From positions 248,001 through 312,000 of the forward strand of contig NZ_SOHK01000005.1 in NCBI RefSeq assembly GCF_004404055.1: a stretch of DNA of 64,000 bases. The letters run 5' to 3'. A program made the translations under genes and the position numbers. Under the pieces are notes generated by a model that did not search any database, was not told the DNA's origin, and saw only the letters and a program-made list of their open reading frames with translations. This DNA comes from Cryobacterium ruanii (lineage in GTDB: Bacteria; Actinomycetota; Actinomycetes; Actinomycetales; Microbacteriaceae). Shown one piece after another: positions 17,148 to 26,602 of the stretch (the first letter of the stretch is position 1; every line of letters starts with the position of its first letter).

Positions 17148-18107
17148 ATGAAAAAGAACAAAATCTGGGTCGCCGCGCTCATCGCTATGCCCTTGGCCGT
17201 GGCAGGATGCACGGCCACCACAGGAGACACGACGACCGCCGCATCCGCTGAGATTGTCATTGCTATGGTCACCCACGGCTCTCCGGGCGACACCTTCTGG
17301 GACGTCGTCAAGAGCGGTGCTGAGCAGGCTGGCACCGATCTGGGCGTAACCGTCACATACCAGGGCGATGGCGACCCGGTCAAGCAGAGCCAGCTGATCG
17401 ACGCGGCCATCGCCGCGAAGCCGGACGGTCTCATCGTCTCGATGGCCAACCCCGACGGTGTCAAGAACGCGGTTGAAAAGGCCGTCGCCGCCGGAATCCC
17501 GGTGATCACGATCAACTCCGGCCTCGACCAGTCCAAGGAATTCGGTGCACAGACCCACATCGGTCAGAGTGAGTTCATCGCCGGCCAGGGCGCGGGGGAG
17601 CAGCTCGCCGAAGGCGGCGTCAGCAACGTCATCTGCGTCATTCATGAGGCCGGCAACACCGGGCTGGAAGAACGTTGCAATGGGGCAGCTGACACCCTCG
17701 GCGGCACGGTCACGAACGTTCAAGTCGACGTCGCGAACGTCGCGGACGCTCAGAACACCATCAAGAGCAGCCTTCTGGCCGACGCGTCCATCGATGGCGT
17801 GCTCACCTTGAATCCGGGCATCGCCGTTGCGGCCAGCCAGGCGATCGAAGAAGCCGCCAGCACGGCACAACTGGCGACCTTCGATGTATCCTCCGACGTC
17901 ACCCAGCTCATCCTCGACGACAAGATCCTGTTTGCCGTAGATCAGCAGCCCTACTCCCAGGGCTACCTCCCCGTGACCTTCCTCACCCTGCAGGCGCGCA
18001 ACGGCGACGTTGTCGGCGGCGGTCTGCCGGTCTACTCCGGCCCCGGCTTCGTCACCAAGGACAACGCAGATCAGGTCGCGAAGTTCGCGAAGAATGGAAC
18101 GCGATGA
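17148..18107 (+). CDS. Sugar ABC transporter substrate-binding lipoprotein (second system)
   Basis: The protein has 319 residues. ATG 17148 is chosen over 17085 because GAAGG lies 8 bp upstream and the resulting N-terminus is a proper lipoprotein signal (KK, hydrophobic core, lipobox AVAGC with Cys21). The mature part is a ribose-type binding protein (MVTHGSPGDTFWDVVKSGAEQA; later HIGQSEFIAGQGAGEQL). It heads a binding protein-permease-ATPase operon whose promoter carries the palindrome at 17031. It differs clearly from the first binding protein, so a different ligand is likely. Confidence 0.93.
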   Translation: MKKNKIWVAALIAMPLAVAGCTATTGDTTTAASAEIVIAMVTHGSPGDTFWDVVKSGAEQAGTDLGVTVTYQGDGDPVKQSQLIDAAIAAKPDGLIVSMANPDGVKNAVEKAVAAGIPVITINSGLDQSKEFGAQTHIGQSEFIAGQGAGEQLAEGGVSNVICVIHEAGNTGLEERCNGAADTLGGTVTNVQVDVANVADAQNTIKSSLLADASIDGVLTLNPGIAVAASQAIEEAASTAQLATFDVSSDVTQLILDDKILFAVDQQPYSQGYLPVTFLTLQARNGDVVGGGLPVYSGPGFVTKDNADQVAKFAKNGTR

Positions 18108-19144
18108 CCCTCACCGCACCTGCGGTGATCGATGAACGGATCAAGCCCACCGGTCTGATCCAAACGCTGCTGCGCCGACCCGAGGTCGGCGCAGCAGTTG
18201 CCGCCCTCGCCATTTTCATCTTTTTCTCAGTCTCCACTCAGGCGTTTCTGACGCCGGCGGGTGTGGCCACCTGGCTCTACTCCGCGTCGTTGTTCGGTAT
18301 TATGGCCGTCGCGGTCGCCCTGCTCATGATCGGCGGAGAGTTCGACCTCTCCGCTGGGGCAATGGTCGGTACGACGGGACTGATCGTTGGGATCATCACG
18401 ACCGAGTGGGGCGTTAATATCTGGCTCGCCCTCGTTATCGCCCTCGCTATTGCCTTGGCCATCGGTGCGGCAAACGCTTTCGTGGTGATGAAGACGGGTC
18501 TGCCGAGCTTCATCGTGACGCTCGCCACGTTTTTCATTCTGCAGGGGGTGAACCTCGCCGTCACGAAGATCATCACCGGCACCGTGTCAATCCAGGGCAT
18601 GAGCGCCGTGCCCGGCTTCGACGCCGTCAAGGTGTTCTTCGGCTCCTCGTTCAGCCTGTTCGGCATGGACATGAAGATCTCCATCGTCTGGTGGCTCGCT
18701 ATTACAGCTCTCGCCACCTGGATTCTGCTGCGTACCCGCTCGGGAAACTGGATCTTCGCGGTCGGTGGACAGGTCACCAGCTCCCGCCAGGTCGGCGTGC
18801 CGGTGATGAAGGTCAAAATGGGCCTGTTCATGACCACGGCCGGTGCCGGCTGGCTGGTCGGAATGCTGCAGCTCTTCGATGTATCGACCGTGCAGGCCAC
18901 CACCGGAATCGGCCAGGAGTTCATCTACATCATCTGCGCCGTGGTCGGCGGCTGCCTGCTGACCGGAGGCTATGGGTCGGCCATCGGTGCGGCGCTCGGT
19001 GCCCTGATCTACGGCATGACCCTGCAGGGCATCGTGTTCGCCCAGTGGGACAACAACTGGCTCAAGGCCTTCCTCGGCGGGATGCTGCTGCTCGCCGTGC
19101 TCGTCAACCTCTATGTACGCCGCCAGGCAGGAGTCCGCTCATGA
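18104..19144 (+). CDS. Ribose-type ABC transporter permease (second system)
   Basis: The 346-residue membrane protein of the RbsC class carries [32 protein letters not shown] and the coupling segment [21 protein letters not shown]. It overlaps the binding-protein gene and the ATPase gene by 4 bp each, so all three are translationally coupled. No intra-operon hairpin is present here, unlike the first system. Confidence 0.92.
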   Translation: MTLTAPAVIDERIKPTGLIQTLLRRPEVGAAVAALAIFIFFSVSTQAFLTPAGVATWLYSASLFGIMAVAVALLMIGGEFDLSAGAMVGTTGLIVGIITTEWGVNIWLALVIALAIALAIGAANAFVVMKTGLPSFIVTLATFFILQGVNLAVTKIITGTVSIQGMSAVPGFDAVKVFFGSSFSLFGMDMKISIVWWLAITALATWILLRTRSGNWIFAVGGQVTSSRQVGVPVMKVKMGLFMTTAGAGWLVGMLQLFDVSTVQATTGIGQEFIYIICAVVGGCLLTGGYGSAIGAALGALIYGMTLQGIVFAQWDNNWLKAFLGGMLLLAVLVNLYVRRQAGVRS

Positions 19145-19938
19145 CGCACGCAGAGGCATCCGCTGTCCCGCCCATTCTTGAAGTTCGAGACATCGGAAAA
19201 ACTTACGGCTCCATTTTGGCGCTGCAGGGTGTGTCAGCCTCGGTCGGGGTCGGTGAGGTCCTCTGCGTGCTGGGGGATAACGGTGCCGGCAAGTCGACCT
19301 TCATCAAGATTCTGTCCGGGGCACACGTGCACACCCAGGGAAAGCTTCTCGCCTACGGGGTCGAGCGCACCTTCGGTAGCCCGCGTGAGGCCCTGGATTT
19401 GGGGATTGCGACGGTCTACCAGGATCTCGCCGTGGTTCCACTGATGCCGGTCTGGCGCAACTTCTTTCTGGGATCGGAGGTGACCCGCGGGTTTGGTCCG
19501 TTCAGCCAGTTGGACGTCAAGGGCATGCGCCGGATCACCAAGGAAGAACTAGCCAGGATGGGCATCGACCTGCGTGATGTCGACCAGCCGATCGGAACCC
19601 TGTCGGGCGGTGAACGCCAGTCGGTGGCCATCGCGCGAGCCGTGTACTTCGGCGCCAAGGTCGTCATCCTCGACGAGCCGACCTCGGCCCTGGGCGTCAA
19701 GCAGGCCGGTGCGGTGCTCAAGTACATCGCGCAGGCCCGGGATCGCGGTCTCGGTGTGGTGTTCATCACGCATAACCCGCACCACGCGTATCCCGTCGGC
19801 GATCGGTTTCTGCTGCTCAAGCGTGGCACCAGCCTCGGCGACTTCAAGAAGAGCGAGATCACTATCGAGGAGATGACCAAGCTCATGGCTGGCGCAGCAG
19901 AACTCGACGCGCTGGCGCACGAGCTCGCTCGCCCCTAG
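19141..19938 (+). CDS. ABC transporter ATPase, single-domain sugar type (second system)
   Basis: The 265-residue protein starts at ATG 19141, overlapping the permease stop. Walker A is GDNGAGKST (45-53), the signature [14 protein letters not shown], Walker [12 protein letters not shown] and the switch VFITHNPHH. It energises the second importer. The C-terminal stretch after [11 protein letters not shown] is short and acidic. Its gene ends just before a strong bidirectional terminator shared with the convergent GntR gene. Confidence 0.93.
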   Translation: MTHAEASAVPPILEVRDIGKTYGSILALQGVSASVGVGEVLCVLGDNGAGKSTFIKILSGAHVHTQGKLLAYGVERTFGSPREALDLGIATVYQDLAVVPLMPVWRNFFLGSEVTRGFGPFSQLDVKGMRRITKEELARMGIDLRDVDQPIGTLSGGERQSVAIARAVYFGAKVVILDEPTSALGVKQAGAVLKYIAQARDRGLGVVFITHNPHHAYPVGDRFLLLKRGTSLGDFKKSEITIEEMTKLMAGAAELDALAHELARP

Positions 19939-19954
19939 CTCGCCTCACAAAGAA

Positions 19955-19995
19955 GTCTGGCCGTCTGACCCTTTGGGGGGTTCAGGCGGCCAGAC
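19955..19995. terminator. Bidirectional terminator between importer and GntR genes
   Basis: A long stem pairs GTCTGGCCGTCTGACCC (19955-19971) with the reverse-complementary segment ending CGGCCAGAC at 19995, with a few mismatches and a T/G-rich loop. It lies between two convergent stop codons, the standard place for a shared terminator. Confidence 0.8.
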
Positions 19996-20004
19996 CTGTT
20001 CGTG

Positions 20005-20769
20005 CTATTTCTCCACCAGGGTCACTTCGAAAGAGTAGAGGTCTGGCCGGTAGCAGTGCTGGCCGAACTCGACCGCGCGACCGGAATTGTCGAAGGCGGT
20101 GCGATCCATCGTGAGCAGGGCGGAGTTCTTTTCAATCTCCAGCAGGGCGGATTCTTCGTTGGTGGACTTGCGGGCACCGATGTGCTGGCGGGCCACGCGC
20201 ATCGTCACGCCGCGCGAACGCAGCACCTGGTACAGGCCGTGCGCCACGAGATCGTTGGATTCGATGCCGATGAATTCCCCGGGCAGCCAGTTCTCCATGA
20301 CGGCGACCGGCACGTCATCGGCCAGTCGCACCCGGCGCAGGTGCAGCGTGGGACTACCCTCCTCGACTCCAAGGCGCTCGGATATTCTCGCATCCGCTGG
20401 CTGCGATTCGAGGGTCAGCAGATGGGTGGAGGGCACTTTGTGCGTGTTCGTGAGGTCGTCATAGAGGCTCGTCAGTTCGACCTTGCGGGTCACCTGGCCG
20501 TGCACGACCTGCGTGCCGATGCCGCGACGACGCACGAGAAGACCCTTGTCGACGATTTCCTGGATGGCGCGGCGCACGGTCGGGCGGCTGAGTCCCAGCC
20601 GCTGACCGAGGGCGACTTCGTTTTCGAGACGTGACCCGGCGGGTAGTTCGCCGCTGAGGATGGCCTTCTCGATGCGCTGGGAGACCTGAAAATACAGGGG
20701 AATGGGGCCGGATCGTTCCAGATCCATGAACAGACCCATGGGAAAGGCTTTTTCTTCCTGCACGCTCAT
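20005..20769 (-). CDS. GntR/HutC-family regulator with UTRA domain
   Basis: The protein has 254 residues. ATG 20769 is preferred because GAAGGGG lies 7 bp upstream. The N-terminal winged helix is PIPLYFQVSQRIEKAILSGE...LSRPTVRRAIQEIVDKGLLVRRRGIGTQV; the C-terminal half is a UTRA effector domain (LHLRRVRLADDVPVAVMENWLP, ending FGQHCYRPDLYSFEVTL). Such regulators are repressors released by a sugar or sugar phosphate. A palindrome 37-50 bp upstream matches one before the second importer, so it very probably represses both itself and that divergent promoter. Confidence 0.92.
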   Translation of the reverse strand: MSVQEEKAFPMGLFMDLERSGPIPLYFQVSQRIEKAILSGELPAGSRLENEVALGQRLGLSRPTVRRAIQEIVDKGLLVRRRGIGTQVVHGQVTRKVELTSLYDDLTNTHKVPSTHLLTLESQPADARISERLGVEEGSPTLHLRRVRLADDVPVAVMENWLPGEFIGIESNDLVAHGLYQVLRSRGVTMRVARQHIGARKSTNEESALLEIEKNSALLTMDRTAFDNSGRAVEFGQHCYRPDLYSFEVTLVEK

Positions 20770-20805
20770 GTGACCCCTTCGCTGACAAACCAATAACTTT
20801 GGCTA

Positions 20806-20819
20806 ATTGTCATGACAAT
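20806..20819. promoter_or_regulatory. GntR-type operator palindrome, copy 2
   Basis: ATTGTCATGACAAT is a perfect 14-bp palindrome 37 bp upstream of the GntR start. It shares ATTGT-N4-ACAAT and the flanking A/T with the copy at 17031-17044, pointing to autoregulation. Confidence 0.75.
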
Positions 20820-20848
20820 ATCAGGTCATGCTGACGGGCGTCAGTATT

Positions 20849-21991
20849 TCAGGCACCCAGCCGGGCCACCGCGGCGACGGCGACACGAACGGATGCCGCC
20901 GCCTCGGCCGCCTCTGCCGCCGTCGTACCAACGCCCAGCGTGAACCGCACCGCCGTCTGAGCTATGTCGGCCGAAAGACCCATCGCCGTGAGCACGTGCG
21001 AAGGCTCGCTGCTTCCAGCCGCGCAGGCGGACCCACTCGAGCAGACGATGCCACGCTGTTCGAGTTCGAGCAGCACAGCCTCGCCGCTCGTGCCCGGAAA
21101 CACGAATGACGCGGTACCCGGCAGGCGTTCGGTGGCGTGGCCGGTGAGGCGGGCCGACGGCGTCTGGTGCAGCACGGTCTCAATGAACTCATCGCGGAGG
21201 GCGCTCGTGCGGTTCGCGGAGGCGGCGCGCTCCCCGACGGCCAGGCGCAGGGCAACGGCCAGGGCGACCGCCCCGGCGACGTTCTCGGTGCCGCTGCGTT
21301 TGCCGCGCTCCTGGCCGCCACCGTGCAGCAGCGGTTCGATCGGCAGGCGCCCGCGCAGAAACACCGCTCCGATGCCGGGGGGAGCGCCGAGCTTGTGTCC
21401 GGACAGACTGAGGGCATCCACGCCGAGCCTCGTGACATCGAGGTCGAGCCAGCCGCCGGCCTGCACCGCGTCGGTGTGGAACGACACGCCGGCCGCGTGG
21501 GCAGTTAGGGCGAGCTCGGCGAGGGGCTGCACCGTGCCGACCTCATTGTTGGCGTAGTGCACCGAGACGAGGGTCGTGTCGGTGCGGAGCGCGCGGGCCA
21601 GTCCGGCGGGGTCGACGCGGCCGGCGGCATCCACTGGCAGCAGGGTGATGTCGAAACCGTGCAGCCGGCGCAGGTAGTCGCAGGATTCGAGTACGGCCTC
21701 GTGCTCGATCGCCGTGGTGATCAGGTGGCGGCCGCGCGGGGCCCCGAGGGCGATCCCCTTGATCGCAAGGTTGTCGCTCTCGGTGCCGCCGCTGGTGAAC
21801 ACGATTTCGCCGGGGCGGCAGCCAAGCGATCGGGCCACACTGGTGCGCGCCTCCAGCAGCGCGGCAGCCGCGCCCTCACCGACCACGTGGTGGCTCGACG
21901 GGTTGCCGAAACTGCCGGCCAGGTGCGGCCACAGAGCTTCAAGCGCCTCGCGACGCACCGGGGTCGTCGCGGCATTGTCGAGGTAGATCAT
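20849..21991 (-). CDS. nifS: Cysteine desulfurase (NifS/IscS-like) of the NAD operon
   Basis: The 380-residue PLP enzyme begins MIYLDNAATTPV, has the cofactor lysine in SLSGHKLGAPPG, and the active-site Cys in the loop around IVCSSGSACAAGSSEPSHVL. It makes a persulfide from cysteine for Fe-S cluster assembly. It follows nadC by 3 bp, and a desulfurase in this place is thought to supply the [4Fe-4S] cluster of quinolinate synthase NadA. The functional link is from context; the enzyme class is certain. Confidence 0.92.
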   Translation of the reverse strand: MIYLDNAATTPVRREALEALWPHLAGSFGNPSSHHVVGEGAAAALLEARTSVARSLGCRPGEIVFTSGGTESDNLAIKGIALGAPRGRHLITTAIEHEAVLESCDYLRRLHGFDITLLPVDAAGRVDPAGLARALRTDTTLVSVHYANNEVGTVQPLAELALTAHAAGVSFHTDAVQAGGWLDLDVTRLGVDALSLSGHKLGAPPGIGAVFLRGRLPIEPLLHGGGQERGKRSGTENVAGAVALAVALRLAVGERAASANRTSALRDEFIETVLHQTPSARLTGHATERLPGTASFVFPGTSGEAVLLELEQRGIVCSSGSACAAGSSEPSHVLTAMGLSADIAQTAVRFTLGVGTTAAEAAEAAASVRVAVAAVARLGA

Positions 21992-21994
21992 GGG

Positions 21995-22873
21995 TTAGAG
22001 CGTGAACCCGGCCGGCGTGTTCACCCGAATGGCGATGTCGAGGCCGAGGTCGAGGGAGTGCACGCTGTGCGTGAGCGCCCCGACCGAGATGACGTCGACA
22101 CCGGATGCCGCAATCTCGCTCACCGTCGCGAGTGACACTCCGCCGCTCGCCTCGACGATCGCCCGGCCGGCGACCTGCTGCACGCCCTTGAGCAGATCTT
22201 CCGGGCTGAAATTGTCGAGCATGATCGTGTCGATGCCGGCGGCGAGGACGTCCTCGATCTGGTCGAGGCGATCGACCTCCACCTCGAAGTGTGTGGTGTG
22301 CGAGAGCCTCGCGCGCACCATTCTCAGCGCTTCGGTGAGGCCGAGCGGTCCGGCAGCGAGCACGGCAAGGTGGTTGTCCTTGGCCATGACGGTGTCGGAA
22401 AGGCTGAACCGATGATTGTGGCCGCCGCCGTCGCGCACGGCCGCTCGCTCCATGGCGCGCAGGCCGGGAGTCGTTTTGCGGGTGTCGACGATGCGGGCCG
22501 TGGTGCCGGCCGTTTCGGCGACGTACCGGGCTGTCAGGGTGGCGATTCCGCTCATCCGCTGCACGAAGTTGAGGCCTATGCGCTCTGCCTGCAAGATGCC
22601 GCGGGCCGGGCCGGTCACCTCGGCGAGCGTGGCGCCGGTGTCGAAGTGGTCGCCGTCGGCGACGAACTGGCGTATCTCGATGCGCGGGTCGGTGAGGGCG
22701 AAGGCGGCGGCGAACACGGCGCCGCCGCTGAAGACGCCGGGTTCGCGCGCTTCGAGCCTGGCCGTCGCGACGGCGTCTTCGGGAATGAGTACCGCCGAGG
22801 TGAGGTCGCCCCATGGAGCGTCCTCATCGAGGGCGGCCTGCACGACGACGGTGATGGAGTGGTTGGTCAGCAT
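21995..22873 (-). CDS. nadC: Nicotinate-nucleotide pyrophosphorylase (quinolinate phosphoribosyltransferase)
   Basis: The 292-residue protein converts quinolinate and PRPP to nicotinate mononucleotide. It has EDAPWGDLT near the N-terminus, NFVQRMSGIAT, the substrate-binding TRKTTPGLR, DGGGHNHRF and the barrel's ASGGV near the end, all typical of NadC. ATG 22873 overlaps the nadB stop by 7 bp, with GGAGG upstream; a longer frame over nadB is an artefact of high GC. Confidence 0.95.
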   Translation of the reverse strand: MLTNHSITVVVQAALDEDAPWGDLTSAVLIPEDAVATARLEAREPGVFSGGAVFAAAFALTDPRIEIRQFVADGDHFDTGATLAEVTGPARGILQAERIGLNFVQRMSGIATLTARYVAETAGTTARIVDTRKTTPGLRAMERAAVRDGGGHNHRFSLSDTVMAKDNHLAVLAAGPLGLTEALRMVRARLSHTTHFEVEVDRLDQIEDVLAAGIDTIMLDNFSPEDLLKGVQQVAGRAIVEASGGVSLATVSEIAASGVDVISVGALTHSVHSLDLGLDIAIRVNTPAGFTL

Positions 22874-24492
22874 GCGATGGCCTCCTGGGCCGGAACGAGT
22901 TCGAGTGATTGCGAGCGGGACCAGGCCAGTTCGGGTCGGGTGTCGGGGAAGTCTGAGCGGTAGTGTGCGCCGCGAGACTCTTCGCGGGCCAGGGCGGCGG
23001 CCACGAGCAGCCGGGCGAGGCCCAGCAGGTTGCGGTCTTCGAGGGCGGTGACCGAGGTGCTGTTGGCGGGTGGTGCGGACCAGTCGTCGAGGGCTGCGGC
23101 TGCGGTGCTCAGCCCGGTGCCGGAGCGGTGCACGCCGGCGAAGTCCCAGAGCAGTTGCTGCAGGGTAGAACGATCGACCCCGCCGAAATCGGCTGACGGT
23201 GCTGTGATGGCGGTCTCGTGGGGCAGGCCCTGGATCGAGCTGGCGGCTAGCGGATGGGAACGGTTTTCGGGTTGGGTTGCGTGCAGGATGTGGGGGGTGG
23301 GCGTGGTGGGTGTGCGCAGTGGCCACGGCTGGCCAAGCGCGCGAACGGCGCGGTCGGCGAACACTGCAGCCTCGAGCAACGAGTTGGAGGCGAGTCGGTT
23401 GGCACCGTGGGCTCCGGTGCGGGCGACCTCGCCGACGGCGAACAGACCGGGCAGGCTGGTACGGGCCCAGGCATCCGTTTCGACGCCGCCCATCCAGTAG
23501 TGCGCGGCCGGCGCCACCGGTATGGCAGAGACCGCCCAGTCGAGTCCGGCCGCCCGGCAAGCGGCCGTGATGGTGGGGAACCGGGTTTGGAGCAGCTCGC
23601 GCCCGAGCGCGGTCGCGTCGAGAAGCACGGGGGCGCCGTTTTGCCGTTCCATCTGGCGGGCGATGGCACGGGCCACGACGTCGCGCGGCGCGAGTTCAGC
23701 GTCGGGGTGCGCGGCGAGCATGAACCGCTCGCCGAGTGCACTGCGCAGCACGGCGCCTTCGCCCCGCACCGCCTCCGACACGAGCGGGGTGCCGGGTACC
23801 GCGAGGGCGGTCGGGTGAAACTGGTAGAACTCCAGATCGGCGACGGATACCCCGGCTCGATACGCTGCCGCTACTCCGTCTCCGGTCGCGACCGAGGGAT
23901 TGGTGGTGTGCGTGTACAGGGCGCCGGCACCGCCGGTGGCGAGGATGACGGCGTCGGCGTTGATGTCCTGCTGCACACCGTGGGCCTCGAGCACGCGGGC
24001 ACCGCGCACCACGCCCTCGTCAACCAGCAGGTCGACGAGCATGGTGTGCTCTCGCACGTCGATGGCGGTACGACCTCGCACGGTCGCCACGAGGGCCGCT
24101 TCGACCGCGGCCCCGGTCGCGTCGCCGCCGGCGTGCACGACCCGCGAACGGGAATGGGCAGCTTCGAGCCCGCGGGCTACGCCGGAATCGTCGCGATCGA
24201 AGTCCACGCCGAAGCGGATGAGGTCGCGCACCCGCGCCGGACCTTCCTCGCAGAGCACTCGAACGGCGGCCGGGTCGCACAGTCCGGCGCCGGCGCGCAG
24301 GGTGTCGAGCACGTGGGCGTCGACGGAGTCGTCGCGAAACAGGGCGGCGGCGATGCCGCCCTGCGCGTAGCGGGTGTTACTCTCGGGCAGCACCGACTTG
24401 GTGACGAGCACGACCAGGTGGCCGGCATCCGCTGCCCGCACCGCGGCCAGCAAACCGCCGAGGCCGCTGCCGATGACGAGAACCGACGACAT
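22867..24492 (-). CDS. nadB: L-aspartate oxidase
   Basis: The 541-residue FAD enzyme makes iminoaspartate from aspartate, the first step of NAD synthesis. It has the FAD fold VIGSGLGGLLAA, TRYAQGGIAAAL, FYQFHPTAL, and the C-terminal FAD region GLFAVGEVARTGAHGANRLASNSLLEA. I chose ATG 24492, one base after the nadA stop, since the extension to 24624 lies inside nadA. The C-terminal third is Pro/Ala-rich and less conserved. Confidence 0.95.
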   Translation of the reverse strand: MSSVLVIGSGLGGLLAAVRAADAGHLVVLVTKSVLPESNTRYAQGGIAAALFRDDSVDAHVLDTLRAGAGLCDPAAVRVLCEEGPARVRDLIRFGVDFDRDDSGVARGLEAAHSRSRVVHAGGDATGAAVEAALVATVRGRTAIDVREHTMLVDLLVDEGVVRGARVLEAHGVQQDINADAVILATGGAGALYTHTTNPSVATGDGVAAAYRAGVSVADLEFYQFHPTALAVPGTPLVSEAVRGEGAVLRSALGERFMLAAHPDAELAPRDVVARAIARQMERQNGAPVLLDATALGRELLQTRFPTITAACRAAGLDWAVSAIPVAPAAHYWMGGVETDAWARTSLPGLFAVGEVARTGAHGANRLASNSLLEAAVFADRAVRALGQPWPLRTPTTPTPHILHATQPENRSHPLAASSIQGLPHETAITAPSADFGGVDRSTLQQLLWDFAGVHRSGTGLSTAAAALDDWSAPPANSTSVTALEDRNLLGLARLLVAAALAREESRGAHYRSDFPDTRPELAWSRSQSLELVPAQEAIAC

Positions 24493-24493
24493 A

Positions 24494-25828
24494 TCAGGCG
24501 CCGACCAGCACATCATCGATTGGCACAGCGGATGCCGGCGGCCGGGCCGCCAGCATCCGCTCGAGGGCGACGCGGGCATGCCCGGCCACCTCGGCCGACA
24601 CCGTGATCTGGTTGAGCACCTCACCCGGGGCTTCGCCGCCGCCGAGGAGAGCTTCGAGCACCCAGGCCAGGTAGCCGGCGTGGATGCGGTACATGGTCGA
24701 GCAGGGGCAGATCACCGGGTCGAGGCAGAAGATCTCGTGCTCGGGGTGCTGGGCGGCGAGCCGGTTGACGAGGTTGATCTCGGTGCCGATGGCGAAGGTC
24801 GTTCCCGCGGGCGCGGCGGCGATGGCCTTGGCGATGAAGTCGGTCGACCCGGCCGAGTCGGCGGCGTCGACGACCGCCATGGGGCATTCCGGGTGCACGA
24901 TGACCCGCACCCCGGGATGTTCGGCACGGGCGGCGTCGATCTGCGGCACGGTGAAGCGGCGGTGCACGCTGCAGAAGCCGTGCCACAACACGACTCGGGC
25001 GGCGTCGAGTTCGGCGGCCGTGTTGCCGCCGAGCGGTTTGGTCGGGTTCCACATCGGCATGGCATCGAGCGGTACACCCATGGCCTTGGCGGTGTTGCGG
25101 CCGAGGTGTTGGTCGGGAAAGAACAATACCCGCTGGCCGCGTTCGAAGGCCCACTCGAGAACCGTCTGGGCGTTCGACGAGGTGCAGACGATGCCGCCGT
25201 GCTCGCCGCAAAAGCCCTTGAGCGCGGCGGAGGAATTCATGTAGGTGACCGGAATCACCGGAACCCGGCCGGAGGCATCCGCTTCGGTGCCGTAGAGCGC
25301 TTCGAGCTGCTCCCAGCACTCGGTGACCGAGTCGATGTCGGCCATGTCCGCCATTGAGCAGCCGGCAGCGAGGTTCGGCAAAATCACGGCCTGCTCCGGG
25401 CCGGAGAGCAGGTCGGCGGTTTCGGCCATGAAGTGCACGCCGCAGAACACGATCGCAGCCGCGTCGGGGCGACTCTGGGTGGCCTGGGCGAGCTGAAAGC
25501 TGTCGCCGACGAAATCGGCGTGCCTCAGCACCTCATCGCGCTGGTAGAAGTGGCCGAGAATGACCACCGAGTCGCCGAGCACATTCTTGGCTTCGACGAT
25601 GCGGGCGCTGAGCTCTTCCGGCGAGGCGGTACGGTAGCGCTCCGGCAGCGCGCCCTGGCGGGGCGACCCGGCCGGAATCACGTCGCCCATCGACGCCCCG
25701 GGGCCGTACCCGGGAGTGCCGGCGTCGAATTTCCACGGCGACGTCGCCAGGTCGGGGCTGCACGTGCTTCCGGCGGCTTTGCCGGTACCGATGAGACGAA
25801 TGGTGGTCTCGACCGAGGGAATCATCAT
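24494..25828 (-). CDS. nadA: Quinolinate synthase
   Basis: The 444-residue [4Fe-4S] enzyme condenses iminoaspartate with dihydroxyacetone phosphate. It has ILGHFYQRDEV, CGVHFMAETADLL, YMNSSAALKGFCGEHGGIVCTSSNA, FFPDQHLGRNTA and PVICPCSTMYR, which include the cluster cysteines. Two adjacent ATG codons (25828, 25825) are possible starts, with AAGGAG a few bases upstream. It is the first biosynthetic gene after the NrtR regulator, 36 bp away. The N-terminal 60 residues are longer than in E. coli NadA, as is common in actinobacteria. Confidence 0.95.
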   Translation of the reverse strand: MMIPSVETTIRLIGTGKAAGSTCSPDLATSPWKFDAGTPGYGPGASMGDVIPAGSPRQGALPERYRTASPEELSARIVEAKNVLGDSVVILGHFYQRDEVLRHADFVGDSFQLAQATQSRPDAAAIVFCGVHFMAETADLLSGPEQAVILPNLAAGCSMADMADIDSVTECWEQLEALYGTEADASGRVPVIPVTYMNSSAALKGFCGEHGGIVCTSSNAQTVLEWAFERGQRVLFFPDQHLGRNTAKAMGVPLDAMPMWNPTKPLGGNTAAELDAARVVLWHGFCSVHRRFTVPQIDAARAEHPGVRVIVHPECPMAVVDAADSAGSTDFIAKAIAAAPAGTTFAIGTEINLVNRLAAQHPEHEIFCLDPVICPCSTMYRIHAGYLAWVLEALLGGGEAPGEVLNQITVSAEVAGHARVALERMLAARPPASAVPIDDVLVGA

Positions 25829-25864
25829 GGTCGTACTCCTTGACAGTGAAGGGAAAAGAGGGGG

Positions 25865-26584
25865 TTAGAACGTCTGTTCCGGTGGGTCGTGCTCGCTTGC
25901 CCGTTCCTCGTACCGGTAGAGCCGGGCGGGCCGATGCCGGGCCCCGGCCACGTGCTGGTCGGTGCTGATCACGCTGCCCGACGCCTCGATCGACCGGCGA
26001 AAATTGGCGGGGTCGAGTGCCTTCTGCAACACGGCCTCGTGCACCTCGCGCAGCTGGGCGAGGGTGAAGGTGTCACCGAGAAAAGCGTGCGCGATACGCG
26101 CATATTCCACCTTGGTGCGCAGCCGCCAGAGGGCGTATTCCACAATTCGGTTATGGTCGAAGGCGAGCGGCGGCAGTGAATCGGCGGCGAACCAACGCAC
26201 GTTCTCACCAACGGATGCCCGCTCCGCAACCTCCGAACGCACCAGTGCCCAGTACACGACGGAGACCACCCGCAGCCCGGGGGAGCGGTCGATATCGCCG
26301 AAGGTGTAGAGCTGCTCCAGGTAGCGCGGGGATAAGTCGGTCGTCTCGCGCAGGGTGCGGGCGGCGGCCGCGGCGAGTTCCTCGTCGGCCGGCAGCCAGC
26401 CGCCGGGCAGCGCCCAGAGCCCGAGGTGCGGATCGCGGGTGCGCCGCACGAGCGGCAGCCACAGGGTCTTGAGCCCGGACTCGTCATCGGGTCGCAGGGC
26501 GAAGATCACGGTCGATACCGCGAGGGTCGCCTGAGCGTTGCCGCATTCGAGCGGGCTGTGATCGGTTAAATGATGGTCCAGCAC
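25865..26584 (-). CDS. nrtR: NrtR-type Nudix-related transcriptional regulator
   Basis: The protein has 239 residues: an N-terminal Nudix fold (WALPGGWLPADEELAAAAARTLRETTDL, a degenerate Nudix box lacking the usual EE pair) and a C-terminal winged-helix region (LGDTFTLAQLREVHEAVLQKALDPANFRRSIEASG) typical of NrtR. NrtR proteins repress NAD genes and sense ADP-ribose. The start is GTG 26584; the ribosome site is weak. It leads the nadA-nadB-nadC-nifS operon and has two palindromes just upstream. Confidence 0.88.
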   Translation of the reverse strand: MLDHHLTDHSPLECGNAQATLAVSTVIFALRPDDESGLKTLWLPLVRRTRDPHLGLWALPGGWLPADEELAAAAARTLRETTDLSPRYLEQLYTFGDIDRSPGLRVVSVVYWALVRSEVAERASVGENVRWFAADSLPPLAFDHNRIVEYALWRLRTKVEYARIAHAFLGDTFTLAQLREVHEAVLQKALDPANFRRSIEASGSVISTDQHVAGARHRPARLYRYEERASEHDPPEQTF

Positions 26585-26602
26585 GGGGATCCAGTCGTAA
26601 AG

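Noticed and set aside
23254..24606. A 450-codon plus-strand open frame
   Set aside because: It is antisense to nadB, whose motifs are complete, and the product is Gly/Arg-rich with no family features.
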